Shown here: piece by piece, positions 8,464-17,114 of the stretch | Position numbering within the stretch: the first letter of the stretch is position 1 | Layout of the letters: every line of letters starts with the position of its first letter | Source of the DNA: CAVXNB01 sp963763085 | GTDB lineage: Bacteria > Actinomycetota > Acidimicrobiia > Acidimicrobiales > Bog-793 | NCBI GenBank assembly: GCA_963763085.1 | Contig: CAVXNB010000001.1 | Span: forward strand, 434,001-498,000 | Direction: 5' to 3' | Length of the DNA: 64,000 nucleotides | Made by a program: the position numbers and the translations under genes | The notes under the pieces: model-generated | Seen by the model: only the letters and a program-made list of their open reading frames with translations | Databases searched by the model: none | What the model was told of the DNA's origin: nothing

Positions 8464-9116
8464 TCGTCCACCTGCCAGTCGTAGGGAGCCGTGTCGTCGG
8501 GGTCGTAAGGCTCCGGCTCTGCGGCGCGGGCGGCCTGGACGAACGCACGGATTTTCCGGGCGTCTTTTCGCCCGACGGTCGCCTCCACGCCCGTCGAGAC
8601 GTCGACACCCCAGGGATGGACGGTGCGGATCGCGTCCGCGACGTTGTCAGGGTTGAGCCCGCCGGCAAGCACCACTCGCCGCCCGTTCGGACCGCCTTCC
8701 GCCAGGCGCCAGTCGAAGACCTTGCCCGACCCCGGTGAAGGGGCGTCCAGGAGAACGATGTCGGCGCCGTACTCGGACGCTCGGTCGAGTCGGTCGTCCC
8801 CGGCGGAGAACGCCTTGATGACAATCGGCACCCGGACCGACACATACCCGCAGTCCTCGAACGACTCGGTCCCGTGCAGTTGGGCCGCATCGAGGCCGGC
8901 GCGGTGCACGGTCTCGACGACCCGGCTCGGCTCCTCGTCCCGGAAGACACCGACCGTGCAGATCTCACGCGGAAGACGCCGGGTGATGGCGGCCACGGCC
9001 GTGGGGCTCATCTGGCGCGGCGAAGGGGCGAACACGAACCCGAGGGCGTCGGCCCCCATCGCCACGGCGATCAACGCGTCTTCCTCGCTCGTGATGCCGC
9101 AGATCTTCACCCACAC
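8460..9116 (-). CDS. trpF: Phosphoribosylanthranilate isomerase
   Basis: 218 residues. It converts N-(5-phosphoribosyl)anthranilate into the carboxyphenylamino deoxyribulose phosphate used by TrpC. The catalytic Cys sits in VKICGIT at the very N-terminus, and the general-acid Asp in LLDAPSPGSGK. Phosphate-binding loops follow at LAGGLNPDN and DVSTGVE. The C-terminus has an acidic tail of about 20 residues beyond the usual end. A separate trpF matters here because many actinobacteria lack it and use bifunctional PriA. The GTG start overlaps the end of trpC by 10 bp. Confidence 0.95.
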   Translation of the reverse strand: MWVKICGITSEEDALIAVAMGADALGFVFAPSPRQMSPTAVAAITRRLPREICTVGVFRDEEPSRVVETVHRAGLDAAQLHGTESFEDCGYVSVRVPIVIKAFSAGDDRLDRASEYGADIVLLDAPSPGSGKVFDWRLAEGGPNGRRVVLAGGLNPDNVADAIRTVHPWGVDVSTGVEATVGRKDARKIRAFVQAARAAEPEPYDPDDTAPYDWQVDD

Positions 9117-9925
9117 GGGACGGCCCGCCCAAGCAGCTCCCCGACGGCGGCCGAGCGGTCAGCCGAGCGCACGAGCGCCTCGCCGACCAGCACGCCGTCG
9201 AACCCGAGTCTCGCGAGCGCGGCGACGTCCGCCGCGCTCGCCACGCCCGACTCGGCGATCTTGACCACGCCGGCGGGGATCTGGCGGGCGAGCCGCGCCG
9301 CGCGCTCCCGGTCAACCTCGAAGGTGTGCAGATCCCGCTGGTTGACGCCCACCAGCTGAGCGCCGATCCCGACGGCCCTCTCGAGCTCGGCCTCGTCGTG
9401 GACCTCCACGAGAACCGCCATACCGAGCTCGACGGCGAGCATGTGCAGCTCCGCCAGCTCCGGTCGCTCGAGAACGGCCACGATGAGCAGCACGGCATCC
9501 GCGCCCATGATCCGGGCATCGAAGACGTCGTTCGCCGAGACGGTGAAATCCTTGCGGAGCACCGGCAGGCCGACGGCGGCCCGGGCCGCCTGAAGATCTT
9601 CCGGGCTGCCGCCGAAGTGGGGACCGTCGGTTAGCACCGACAGGCAGGACGCGCCGCCTGACGCGTACGCCCGGGCGACCTCGGCCGGATCGAGATCCGC
9701 GGCGAGGTCACCTTTGGACGGGGAGCGCCGCTTGATCTCGGCCACGAGGGCGATCTCTTCGCCGCCCGGTCCGGCGCCATGGCGGGCCTTGATCGCCTCG
9801 ACGAAGTCCCGGGTCGGGGGCGCTGAGCGGGCTCTCGCGGACAGCTCGGTCACTTCGCGGCGGTCGACGGCCGCTGCTTCACGGTGCCACGCCGCGATGC
9901 GATCGAGGTATGTGGCCACGGTCAC
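9107..9925 (-). CDS. trpC: Indole-3-glycerol phosphate synthase
   Basis: 272 residues, a single-domain (beta/alpha)8 enzyme that decarboxylates and cyclises the TrpF product to indole-3-glycerol phosphate. Signature stretches are EIKRRSPSKG (catalytic Lys), LRKDF, LVEVHDE (catalytic Glu), GVNQRDL and AESGV. It is not fused to trpF, unlike in enteric bacteria. The GTG at 9925 lies only 4 bp after the stop of the DMT transporter gene, so it is cotranscribed with trpE, trpF, trpB and trpA. Confidence 0.96.
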   Translation of the reverse strand: MTVATYLDRIAAWHREAAAVDRREVTELSARARSAPPTRDFVEAIKARHGAGPGGEEIALVAEIKRRSPSKGDLAADLDPAEVARAYASGGASCLSVLTDGPHFGGSPEDLQAARAAVGLPVLRKDFTVSANDVFDARIMGADAVLLIVAVLERPELAELHMLAVELGMAVLVEVHDEAELERAVGIGAQLVGVNQRDLHTFEVDRERAARLARQIPAGVVKIAESGVASAADVAALARLGFDGVLVGEALVRSADRSAAVGELLGRAVPCG

Positions 9926-9929
9926 GAGA

Positions 9930-10853
9930 CTACCGGTCGCTTCGGGACGCTTCCCGTACCTTTTCCCGGGCGCGGAGCTGGCGCGGACGCCCGAGCTGCT
10001 CCTGAGCCACCGATCCGGCGATCAGGGGCGACTGGGTGAGCACGAAGAGGCCGGTGCACATCACGAGCAGGGCGACGGCGTCGAAGCTCAAGGCGCCCTT
10101 GCCGCCGCGCAACTCGTCATCGAACAGCCCGACGCCGATGACGATGCTCACAATCGGGTCGACGATCGTCAGGGTGGCCTGCGAGGCGGTGATCGGGCCG
10201 GCGTGGAACGCGTCCTGGGTGAGCACGAGCCCGGCAAGCCCGGCGACCACGATGCCGTATGGCTCCCAATGCTCGAAGATCTGCCAGAAGCCGCCGGCGA
10301 ACAGGAGCGTGGTCGTCTTCGTGAACGCTGCGCTCAAGGCGAATGAAATCGCCGCCGCCGCCCCGAACCACGCCGAGCGCCAGGGGCGTGACCCGAAGCG
10401 GGTACAGGCCAGACAGATCAGGACCGCCCCGCTGCAGGCGGCGATCACGAGGATCCAGCCGCTCGTGGACGGGATCGTGGTACCGCCGCCGGCGTCGCTG
10501 ACAGCGAGGAAACCGGCCAGTCCCGCCACCGTGAGGACCGTCCCGACCGCTTCGCGCCAACCCAGCGGCGCTCCGAACCAGACGCGCAGAATCACGACAA
10601 GAAACACGAGCTCGGTGACCATGAGCGGTTGCACGACGCTGAGCCCCCCGAAGCCGAGGGCGACGGCCTGCAGCATGAAGGACCCGAGCATCGCTGCGAA
10701 GCCGACGTACCAGATGGGGCGATGCAATACGTGACGGATCAGTTTCAGGCCGTGGCCCTCGGCATCAGGAGCCGTCTCGACGCCCAGTCGCTGGAAGATC
10801 GTCGTCAATGCGTTGCAGAGCGCCGCACACACCGCGAGAGGGATCGCCACCAC
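9930..10853 (-). CDS. DMT-superfamily (EamA-like) membrane transporter
   Basis: 307 residues with about nine to ten hydrophobic helices and a basic tail of 25 residues (RPRQLRAREKVREASRSDR). The fold is that of the drug/metabolite transporter superfamily, with two similar halves, and from memory close to actinobacterial DMT proteins related to the NIPA group. The gene sits inside the trp operon between ygfZ and trpC. Export of an aromatic amino acid or import of a precursor is therefore possible, but nothing in the protein proves it. Two GTG codons in a row begin the gene. Confidence 0.85.
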   Translation of the reverse strand: MVAIPLAVCAALCNALTTIFQRLGVETAPDAEGHGLKLIRHVLHRPIWYVGFAAMLGSFMLQAVALGFGGLSVVQPLMVTELVFLVVILRVWFGAPLGWREAVGTVLTVAGLAGFLAVSDAGGGTTIPSTSGWILVIAACSGAVLICLACTRFGSRPWRSAWFGAAAAISFALSAAFTKTTTLLFAGGFWQIFEHWEPYGIVVAGLAGLVLTQDAFHAGPITASQATLTIVDPIVSIVIGVGLFDDELRGGKGALSFDAVALLVMCTGLFVLTQSPLIAGSVAQEQLGRPRQLRAREKVREASRSDR

Positions 10854-10862
10854 GGGCTTTGT

Positions 10863-11843
10863 CTACCCGATGGAGAGGGGAAGCTCTCGGATCTCGGCGC
10901 TCTCCCCACCAGGCGCGACCGAGGCAACCGCCGGCGGAACCACGTCACGGCGTACGTAGGCCAGCGCGACCGGCGCCGCGAACCCGGGCGACCAGGCGAC
11001 GCTCGTCAGGCGGCCGATCTCGCGATCGCCTGAGCGGAGCACCGATTCCTGTGCCGGGTCGGGCGGGGCTGGAGCAGCCAGGACGACGCCCCGGAGGCGT
11101 CGAGCGACGTTCCCACCTCGGGCGTCGAGGCGAGCGACGAGCTCCTGGCCCGTATAACAGCCCTTCGTGAAACTCACGGTGTGCTCCACCAGGCTGCCGG
11201 CTTCCTGGGGAATTGTCTTTTCAGTGAGCTCACGGCCCATGGCCGGGACGCCGGCCTCGATGCGAGCCGCCTCGAACGCAGCAGGGTCTCCCTCGGGGGC
11301 ATCGAGGTCGACCCCGCCGGAGGACCCGGCCGGTCCGAGCACGTCGAAGCCGGCGTAGCCGGGCCAGGTGAATGGAAGCGCTGCGACCCATGGGTCGTCC
11401 AGGGACGCCACGGAGCCCAGACCGCTGACCTCCCCGGGACGGACGCCGGAGCGCGCCAGGCTCGTCGCAGAGCCAGGTCCGCGGACCATCAGACAACGGA
11501 CGGAGCCGAGCTCGAGCTCCGCCTTCACGCGTAGGCGGAAGCGGCGGAGCCGCTCGAGCACGACCTCGCCTTGGCCCGATTCGGTGTCGAGCAACACGGC
11601 GTCCTCGGCAAGCAACGTGAGCCGGCAATACGCGTCCACCTTGCCCTGCGGTGAGAGCACGAGCGTCTCGGCCGACCCGCCCGGCGTCAGAGCCTCCAGG
11701 TCCTGGCTGACCTGACCCTGGAGCCAGGTGCGGGTGTCCGGACCGCGCACGAGGACGACGTCGCGGGTCGTCTCGAGCGCGCAGACGTCCTCGCGGATGA
11801 GGGCGTAGGAGCGCGCCAGGTCGACGACGGATCGGGCGCTCAT
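10863..11843 (-). CDS. ygfZ: YgfZ/GcvT-like folate-binding protein
   Basis: 326 residues, related to the aminomethyltransferase GcvT. The hallmark motif KGCYTGQE near residue 255 identifies the YgfZ/COG0354 group, which uses folate and helps assemble or repair some iron-sulfur proteins. Its ATG overlaps the trpE stop as ATGA. RlmN and endonuclease III, both iron-sulfur proteins, are encoded nearby, but the gene itself is cotranscribed with trp genes. The N-terminal half matches the GcvT fold by general appearance only. Confidence 0.85.
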   Translation of the reverse strand: MSARSVVDLARSYALIREDVCALETTRDVVLVRGPDTRTWLQGQVSQDLEALTPGGSAETLVLSPQGKVDAYCRLTLLAEDAVLLDTESGQGEVVLERLRRFRLRVKAELELGSVRCLMVRGPGSATSLARSGVRPGEVSGLGSVASLDDPWVAALPFTWPGYAGFDVLGPAGSSGGVDLDAPEGDPAAFEAARIEAGVPAMGRELTEKTIPQEAGSLVEHTVSFTKGCYTGQELVARLDARGGNVARRLRGVVLAAPAPPDPAQESVLRSGDREIGRLTSVAWSPGFAAPVALAYVRRDVVPPAVASVAPGGESAEIRELPLSIG

Positions 11844-13435
11844 GGCCGGCGCCGCTCGTCCGCCAACTGGCGAGCGCCGGCGACGGCCGCCAGCACGGCC
11901 GCGGCCTTGGCAGCGCACTCTTCGTCCTCGGCTTCCGGGTCGCTGTCGGCGACGATGCCAGCACCGGCCTGGACCGAAGCCTTGCCGTCCGCTCCCACCA
12001 CGAGCGTGCGGATCGCGATCGCCGTGTCGAGGTTGCCCGAGAAGTCGATGTAGCCGGCGACTCCGGCGTAGGGACCTCGTTTTGTGGGCTCGAGCTCGTC
12101 GATGATCTCCATCGCGCGCACCTTCGGCGCTCCCGAGACGGTGCCGGCGGGCAGTGTCGCCCTGAGCACGTCCACAGGCCCGCGGCCGTCGACCAGCTCA
12201 CCGGAGACTTCGGACGTGAGATGCATCACGTGGCTGTAGCGCTCGACTGTCATCAGCTCGTCGACCCGTTCCGAGCCGAATTGCACCACCCGTCCCACGT
12301 CGTTGCGGGCGAGATCGACGAGCATTACGTGCTCGGCGAGCTCCTTCGGGTGCTCGACCAGCTCGGCCTCGAGTCTGCGATCCTCCTCGTCGGTCGAACC
12401 GCGCCGGCGTGTGCCGGCGATCGGCCGCGACACGACGCGGCCACCCAGGAGCTGGACCATCGGCTCAGGGGAGGCGCCGACAACCGAGACGCCCCCCTGG
12501 CGGAGGAAGAACATGTACGGGCTGGGGTTCACCTGCCTCAGCACGCGGTAGACGTCGAACGGGTCACAACCGAGCTCGAGGTCGAAGCGCTGCGAGAGCA
12601 CGATCTGGAACGCGTCGCCCGCCCGGATGTACTCCTGGGCTACCTCGACCGCTTGGCGATACTGCTCGGCGCTCGTCCCCCGCCGGACCGCACCGTCGGG
12701 AAGCTTCGCTCCGGGCGAGGGCGGCTTCACGAGCGGTTCCTGACCGGGCCGCTCGAGATCGTGCCGCAGCACGTCGACACGCCGCACGGCTTCCCAGTAG
12801 GCCCCCTCCAGCAGCGAGGCGTCGGGATCGCCGGCGTCGGTGTCGAGCAGGACGTTGTCGACGAGGGTCACGCGCTGTCGCCAATGGTCGAAGGCCGCGA
12901 GCTCGCCTATGACCGAGACGACGGCGTCCGGATGGCCGAGGTCGTCGGGCGGTGGCGTCTCCAGGCGCTCGATCTCGCGCACGACGTCGTAACCCAGATA
13001 GCCGACGAGACCCCCGTGCAACGGGGGGAGCTCCTCGAGGGACGGCGAGCGGAACCGTTCCAGGAGCGACTCGACGCACCGGAGGATGCCGTCGTCACAA
13101 GGCACCGAAGCCGGGAGCGAGCCCTGCATGACCTCGACCTGGCGTCCGCGCGCCACCAGCGTCGCGGCGGGTGCGCGCCCGACGAAAGAGAACCGGCTCC
13201 AGCGTTCGCCGTGCTCGACCGACTCGAGAAGGAAGCCGGGCCCCTCGCCGACCATGGCGCGGAACGCGCCGACGGGCGTCAGGGTGTCGGCGACGAGCTC
13301 ACGCCAGACCGGCACGACCGAGTAGTCGTGGGCAAGCCCGCAGAAACGCTCGAGATCGGATCTGATCTCGGCGCCTCCCGAAGGGGTGGCAGCGGGACTC
13401 GGACGAGAACGCTTCCCGGAATCGGTGCGGATCAC
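11840..13435 (-). CDS. trpE: Anthranilate synthase component I
   Basis: 531 residues. It turns chorismate and ammonia (from a TrpG glutaminase) into anthranilate, the first step of tryptophan synthesis. The N-terminal LLES motif (about residue 66) belongs to the tryptophan feedback site, so the enzyme is probably inhibited by tryptophan. The catalytic domain shows PSPYMFFL, RPIAGTRRRG, ELAEHVMLVDLARND and GTVSGAPKVRAMEIIDELEP. The GTG at 13435 overlaps the hisI stop as GTGA. No trpG or trpD is in the window; an amidotransferase shared with folate synthesis could serve instead. Confidence 0.95.
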   Translation of the reverse strand: MIRTDSGKRSRPSPAATPSGGAEIRSDLERFCGLAHDYSVVPVWRELVADTLTPVGAFRAMVGEGPGFLLESVEHGERWSRFSFVGRAPAATLVARGRQVEVMQGSLPASVPCDDGILRCVESLLERFRSPSLEELPPLHGGLVGYLGYDVVREIERLETPPPDDLGHPDAVVSVIGELAAFDHWRQRVTLVDNVLLDTDAGDPDASLLEGAYWEAVRRVDVLRHDLERPGQEPLVKPPSPGAKLPDGAVRRGTSAEQYRQAVEVAQEYIRAGDAFQIVLSQRFDLELGCDPFDVYRVLRQVNPSPYMFFLRQGGVSVVGASPEPMVQLLGGRVVSRPIAGTRRRGSTDEEDRRLEAELVEHPKELAEHVMLVDLARNDVGRVVQFGSERVDELMTVERYSHVMHLTSEVSGELVDGRGPVDVLRATLPAGTVSGAPKVRAMEIIDELEPTKRGPYAGVAGYIDFSGNLDTAIAIRTLVVGADGKASVQAGAGIVADSDPEAEDEECAAKAAAVLAAVAGARQLADERRRP

Positions 13436-13794
13436 GTCGGCGACTCGCCGAACCGGCGGTGGAAGCAGGTCCACTCCCCGGTGTGACACGCGCCGCGGCC
13501 CTCCTGGTCGACGGTGATCAGGAGGGCATCCCCGTCGCAGTCGTAGGCGGCGGCACGGACGTGTTGGCGATCGCCTGACGTTTCGCCCTTGCACCAGTAT
13601 TCCTGGCGACTGCGGCTCCAGAACCACGTGCGGCCGCTCGTCAGGGTCCGCCGGACCGCCTCGGCGTCCATCCAGCCGAGCATCAGAACATCGCGAGTGG
13701 TGGCGTCTTGGACGATGGCCGCGACCAACCCGTTCTCATCGAAACAAAGCCCCGCGATCTCCTCATCGGTGAACCCCGCCGGCGCCGCGGTCAC
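13432..13794 (-). CDS. hisI: Phosphoribosyl-AMP cyclohydrolase
   Basis: 120 residues, the single-domain form without a fused hisE part. It opens the adenine ring of phosphoribosyl-AMP in the third step of histidine synthesis. Zinc and magnesium site residues are visible: WCKGETSG, YDCDGDALL and GACHTGEWTCF. The GTG at 13794 overlaps the groES-like gene stop as GTGA. hisE is not in the window and must be elsewhere. It is separated from the other his genes by the ATP-grasp gene. Confidence 0.95.
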   Translation of the reverse strand: MTAAPAGFTDEEIAGLCFDENGLVAAIVQDATTRDVLMLGWMDAEAVRRTLTSGRTWFWSRSRQEYWCKGETSGDRQHVRAAAYDCDGDALLITVDQEGRGACHTGEWTCFHRRFGESPT

Positions 13795-14150
13795 AAGTAC
13801 AGCCCCGTGCCGTCCTCGAGACGTTCGGAGGCGACGGCCGGGATGTCGCGCTCCCGTAGGATGAGGAAGTCCTCGCCTTTCACCTCGACCTCGAAACACT
13901 CCTCCGGGTTGAACAGAATTCGATCCCCGGGCCGGATCGCGCGGACGTTCGGACCGACCGCCGCAACCTCGGCCCAGGACAACCTGCGGGCGACGGTCGC
14001 TGTGGCCGGAATGAGGATCCCCGATCGCGAGCGGCGCTCCCCCTCGGCGTCCGGCACGTGCACCAGCACCCTGTCGCTCAACATGGTGACAGGCTGCTTG
14101 ACCTCGTCGGAATGGGAAGGGGATCGGCTCGGTTCGTGCATTTCCACCAT
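13791..14150 (-). CDS. GroES-like co-chaperonin family protein, stand-alone
   Basis: About 119 residues. After some 28 variable residues comes a GroES-type beta barrel: MLSDRVLVHVPD, a mobile-loop-like stretch with GILIPATA, AAVGPNVRAIRPGDRILF, and FLILRERDIPAV near the end. No groEL is adjacent; instead this is the first gene of a his/trp operon. TACCGT lies 4 nt before the ATG at 14150 and 7 nt before a GTG at 14147, so a leaderless start at 14147 is equally possible; an internal ATG at 14141 is a third option. Whether it binds a chaperonin cannot be told. Confidence 0.8.
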   Translation of the reverse strand: MVEMHEPSRSPSHSDEVKQPVTMLSDRVLVHVPDAEGERRSRSGILIPATATVARRLSWAEVAAVGPNVRAIRPGDRILFNPEECFEVEVKGEDFLILRERDIPAVASERLEDGTGLYL

Positions 14151-14193
14151 CCGAACGGTAGTGCCGCCGGCGGGCGATCGTGATCCGGAGGGC

Positions 14194-14218
14194 GCCAACG
14201 CCGGCGGCCAGCGTTGGC
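14194..14218. promoter_or_regulatory. Inverted repeat in the divergent groES-like / ATP-grasp promoter region
   Basis: GCCAACGC and GCGTTGGC form a perfect 8-bp inverted repeat with a 9-nt loop (14202-14210), about 45 bp upstream of the groES-like start. It is in the 217-bp space between two divergent genes, so it is more likely an operator or transcript leader structure than a terminator. The rest of 14151-14367 shows only the TACCGT element (minus strand, 14155-14160) and no clear plus-strand promoter. Confidence 0.35.
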
Positions 14219-14367
14219 AAAGGACTCGACAGGTGCCGGGTCAACTTCTCAAGCGCGCGCCGTCGCAGGCCGAAGAGAATAGGTGCACGACCCCCGGTCG
14301 CCTTGCGAGGGAAGCTGGGGGCCGTGCGCTATGAGTATTTCGCAGCGGGACCTCCGAGTGGTGGACC

Positions 14368-15624
14368 GTGAGCCGCGTCCTGCTTCTCGTTCCGTCGGCG
14401 AGCTACCGCGCGTCCGACTTTCTCGCTGCGGCCCGGGCGCTCGATCTGAGCCTCGTCGTCGGTAGCGACGAACCGCCCGTTCTTGGTGGAGGCACCCGGA
14501 CCCTGCAGCTTCCGCTCGACGATCCGGAGGCGGCGGCTGACGCCATCGTGGCGGTCGACCTCGTGACACCACTCGACGGCATCGTGGCCGTGGACGATCA
14601 GGGGACGCTCGTGGCCGCCCGCGCGGCCGAACGGCTGGGGCTGCGCCACAATCAACCGGAGGCCGTTGCTGCCGCGCGCGACAAGCTGCGGGCGCGAACC
14701 TTGCTGCACGCGGCCGAGGTTGGTCAGCCGGTGTTCGCGGTCGTGCCCCCTACCGCCGAAGCGGACGAGATCGCGAGACTCACGCATCTCGTCGGGCTGC
14801 CGTGTGTCGTCAAGCCGACGAGCTTGTCGGGCAGCCAGGGTGTGATCCGAGCCGATTCGCCCGCCGAGGCGGTCGCCGCCGTCGAGCGCGTCCGGGCCAT
14901 CGCAGCCGCGGCGGGAGTGGAGGCGGGTCGACCGCTGCTGCTGGAGGAGTTCGTTTCTGGGCCGGAAGTCGCCGTCGAAGGCATGCTCACCGGCGGAGAG
15001 CTGACGGTGCTGGCCGTGTTCGACAAGCCGGACCCACTCGAGGGGCCGTATTTCGAGGAGACGTTGTACATCACGCCTTCAGGGCTTTCGGGCGCCGACT
15101 TGACCGCGGTCAGGCTCGCGACGCAAGCCGCCACTCGGGCGCTCGAGCTTTCTGAAGGACCGGTTCACGCCGAGCTGCGGGTGCGCGATGGACGAGCCTG
15201 GGTGATCGAGGTCGCCGCCCGGTCGATCGGGGGCCTGTGCTCCCGCACGCTCGACTTCGGGACCGGTGTGAGCCTCGAATACCTCATCCTGGCGCACGCG
15301 CTCGGCCGTCCTGTGGAGTCGCTCCGGCGGCGGTCGGGTGCGGCGGGCGTTCTCATGCTCCCGATCCGAGCCGGGGGAATTCTGATCGGAATCGACGGGC
15401 GGGACCGCGCGCTCGAGATTCCCGGAATCCTCGGCATGGAGCTCACGGTCGCGCCGGGACGCGAACTGGTCCCCCTGCCGGAGGGGAACCGCTATCTGGG
15501 CTTCGTGTTCGCACGTGGCGACAGCCCTGCTGCTGTCGAGGCCTCGTTGCGGGCGGCTCTCACGGAGCTCGACATCAGAGTCCGGCCGGCCGAGACGCTC
15601 AGGCGCCCGGTGGCCGGACCGTAA
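14368..15624 (+). CDS. ATP-grasp domain carboxylate-amine ligase of unknown substrate
   Basis: 418 residues in three parts. An N-terminal preATP-grasp domain (about 1-100) has variable content. The central ATP-grasp fold (about 105-300) shows PCVVKPTSLSGSQGV, LLLEEFVSGPEVAVEG and the metal site VIEVAARSIGG. A C-terminal lobe resembles that of L-amino-acid ligases. Such enzymes join a carboxylate to an amine through an acyl phosphate, making dipeptides or similar products. Substrate not readable. The GTG at 14368 lacks a strong ribosome site. Its end overlaps the end of convergent hisF by 26 bp. It stands alone between two his gene blocks. Confidence 0.82.
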   Translation: MSRVLLLVPSASYRASDFLAAARALDLSLVVGSDEPPVLGGGTRTLQLPLDDPEAAADAIVAVDLVTPLDGIVAVDDQGTLVAARAAERLGLRHNQPEAVAAARDKLRARTLLHAAEVGQPVFAVVPPTAEADEIARLTHLVGLPCVVKPTSLSGSQGVIRADSPAEAVAAVERVRAIAAAAGVEAGRPLLLEEFVSGPEVAVEGMLTGGELTVLAVFDKPDPLEGPYFEETLYITPSGLSGADLTAVRLATQAATRALELSEGPVHAELRVRDGRAWVIEVAARSIGGLCSRTLDFGTGVSLEYLILAHALGRPVESLRRRSGAAGVLMLPIRAGGILIGIDGRDRALEIPGILGMELTVAPGRELVPLPEGNRYLGFVFARGDSPAAVEASLRAALTELDIRVRPAETLRRPVAGP

Positions 15625-16369
15625 CTCCAGCCGCCGACAGCTGCTCCTTGGCCTCGGCGACGGTGTGGCGCCCGAAGTGGAAGATCGACGCCGCGAGCAG
15701 GCCGTCGGCGTGGCCGATCACGGCCCCCTCGACGAGGTGGGCGAGCTCACCGACTCCGCCGCTCGCGATCACCGGGACCCGCACGGAATCGGCGATCCCC
15801 GCCGTCAGCTCGAGGTCGTAACCGGCCTCGGTGCCGTCGCGGTCCATCGACGTGATGAGGATCTCGCCGGCGCCGAGCCGTTCGCAGCCGGCAGCCCACG
15901 CAAAGGCGTCGAGACCTGTCGGGCGCCTGCCACCATGAGTGAACACCTCCCAGTGGTCACCTGAGTCGGTCCGGCGGGCGTCGATCGCCACCACGACACA
16001 TTGCGCCCCGAACTCGTTCGCGAGCTCTGCGATCAACTCGGGCGCGGACACGGCCGCCGAATTCACCGTGACCTTGTCCGCGCCGGCGCGCAGCAGGGCC
16101 CGCCCGTCAGCGACGGAACGAAGGCCACCGCCGACGGTGAGAGGGATGAAGACTTGCTCCGCCGCCCTCTCCACGACGTGCAACATGGTGGCGCGGTCGT
16201 CGGATGTGGCGGTGATGTCGAGCAACACGAGCTCGTCGGCCCCTTCGGCGTCGTAGCGGGCGGAGAGCTCGACAGGGTCGCCTGCGTCACGAAGGCCTTT
16301 GAATTCAACGCCTTTCACGACTCGTCCGGCGTCCACGTCGAGGCACGGGATGACCCTCACGACCCGCAT
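15599..16369 (-). CDS. hisF: Imidazole glycerol phosphate synthase, cyclase subunit
   Basis: 256 residues, a (beta/alpha)8 enzyme. With HisH it makes imidazole glycerol phosphate and AICAR. Asp11 in CLDVD and the second catalytic Asp in VVVAIDARR are present, with phosphate loops VGGGLRS and ASGGVGE. It overlaps hisA by 13 bp at its start and the ATP-grasp gene by 26 bp at its end. Last gene of the mshD-rlmN-hisBHAF block. Confidence 0.96.
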   Translation of the reverse strand: MRVVRVIPCLDVDAGRVVKGVEFKGLRDAGDPVELSARYDAEGADELVLLDITATSDDRATMLHVVERAAEQVFIPLTVGGGLRSVADGRALLRAGADKVTVNSAAVSAPELIAELANEFGAQCVVVAIDARRTDSGDHWEVFTHGGRRPTGLDAFAWAAGCERLGAGEILITSMDRDGTEAGYDLELTAGIADSVRVPVIASGGVGELAHLVEGAVIGHADGLLAASIFHFGRHTVAEAKEQLSAAGVTVRPPGA

Positions 16370-17112
16370 GCGGCGACGGCCTCCTCGATCGAAAGCGCGC
16401 CCGAGAGCAGCGCCCGGCCGACGATCGACCCGTCCAGACGCCGCCCGCCGGCTTCGAGCCGGGCCAGCTCGGCGAGATCCGAGGCGCCTGCGACCCCGCC
16501 GGAGGCGATCACCGGAAGCCCGGTCGACGCCAGCACGTGCTTGAGCCCGGCCAGGTCGGGACCGGCCCCGGTGCCGTCACGATCGATGTCGGTCACCACG
16601 ACCCCGGCGAGGCTCAGCGCCTGCAGGCGCCGGAGAGCCTCGTCGAGATCGAGACCTCCGGACTCGAGCCATCCCCGCACCGCCACCTCCCGCCTCGCTG
16701 TGCCCCCGGCCCCGGCGACCGACCGGTGGTCGAGGCCCACGACGACCTGGTGCGGCCAACGTTCGGCCATGCGGGCAAGCGCGTCCGGTCGTTCGACGGC
16801 GACGGTACCGATCACGACCCGGGTCACTCCGCCGTCGAGGAGCGCTTCCGCGGTCCGCTCGTCGCGGATCCCGCCGCCCACCTGCACCGGCACTCCGACG
16901 GCGGCAGCGATGCGGAGGACGTCCTTCCGATTGGACCCGCCGGCGCCCCGCGCCGCATCGAGATCGACGACATGGAGGCGGGAGGCCCCCGCGGCGTGGA
17001 ACGCCTCAGCCTGCTCGAGGGGGTCGCCATATTCGGTCTCGTCCGAGAACCGGCCCCGGAGAAGGCGTACGCACCGTCCCGCTCGGATATCGATGGCGGG
17101 CCAGAGGTCCAA
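16357..17112 (-). CDS. hisA: ProFAR isomerase
   Basis: About 251 residues. It isomerises the aminoaldose ProFAR to the ketose PRFAR. Asp8 (PAID) and the second catalytic Asp in VVTDIDRDGT are present, with QVGGGIRDE and ASGGVAG phosphate loops. In many actinobacteria this enzyme is PriA, which also does the TrpF reaction; here a dedicated trpF exists, so a HisA-only role is likely. The TTG at 17112 was chosen because it puts Asp at position 8 and follows the hisH stop by 2 nt. An alternative TTG at 17142 would add 10 residues. Confidence 0.93.
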   Translation of the reverse strand: MDLWPAIDIRAGRCVRLLRGRFSDETEYGDPLEQAEAFHAAGASRLHVVDLDAARGAGGSNRKDVLRIAAAVGVPVQVGGGIRDERTAEALLDGGVTRVVIGTVAVERPDALARMAERWPHQVVVGLDHRSVAGAGGTARREVAVRGWLESGGLDLDEALRRLQALSLAGVVVTDIDRDGTGAGPDLAGLKHVLASTGLPVIASGGVAGASDLAELARLEAGGRRLDGSIVGRALLSGALSIEEAVAACGS

Positions 17113-17114
17113 GG

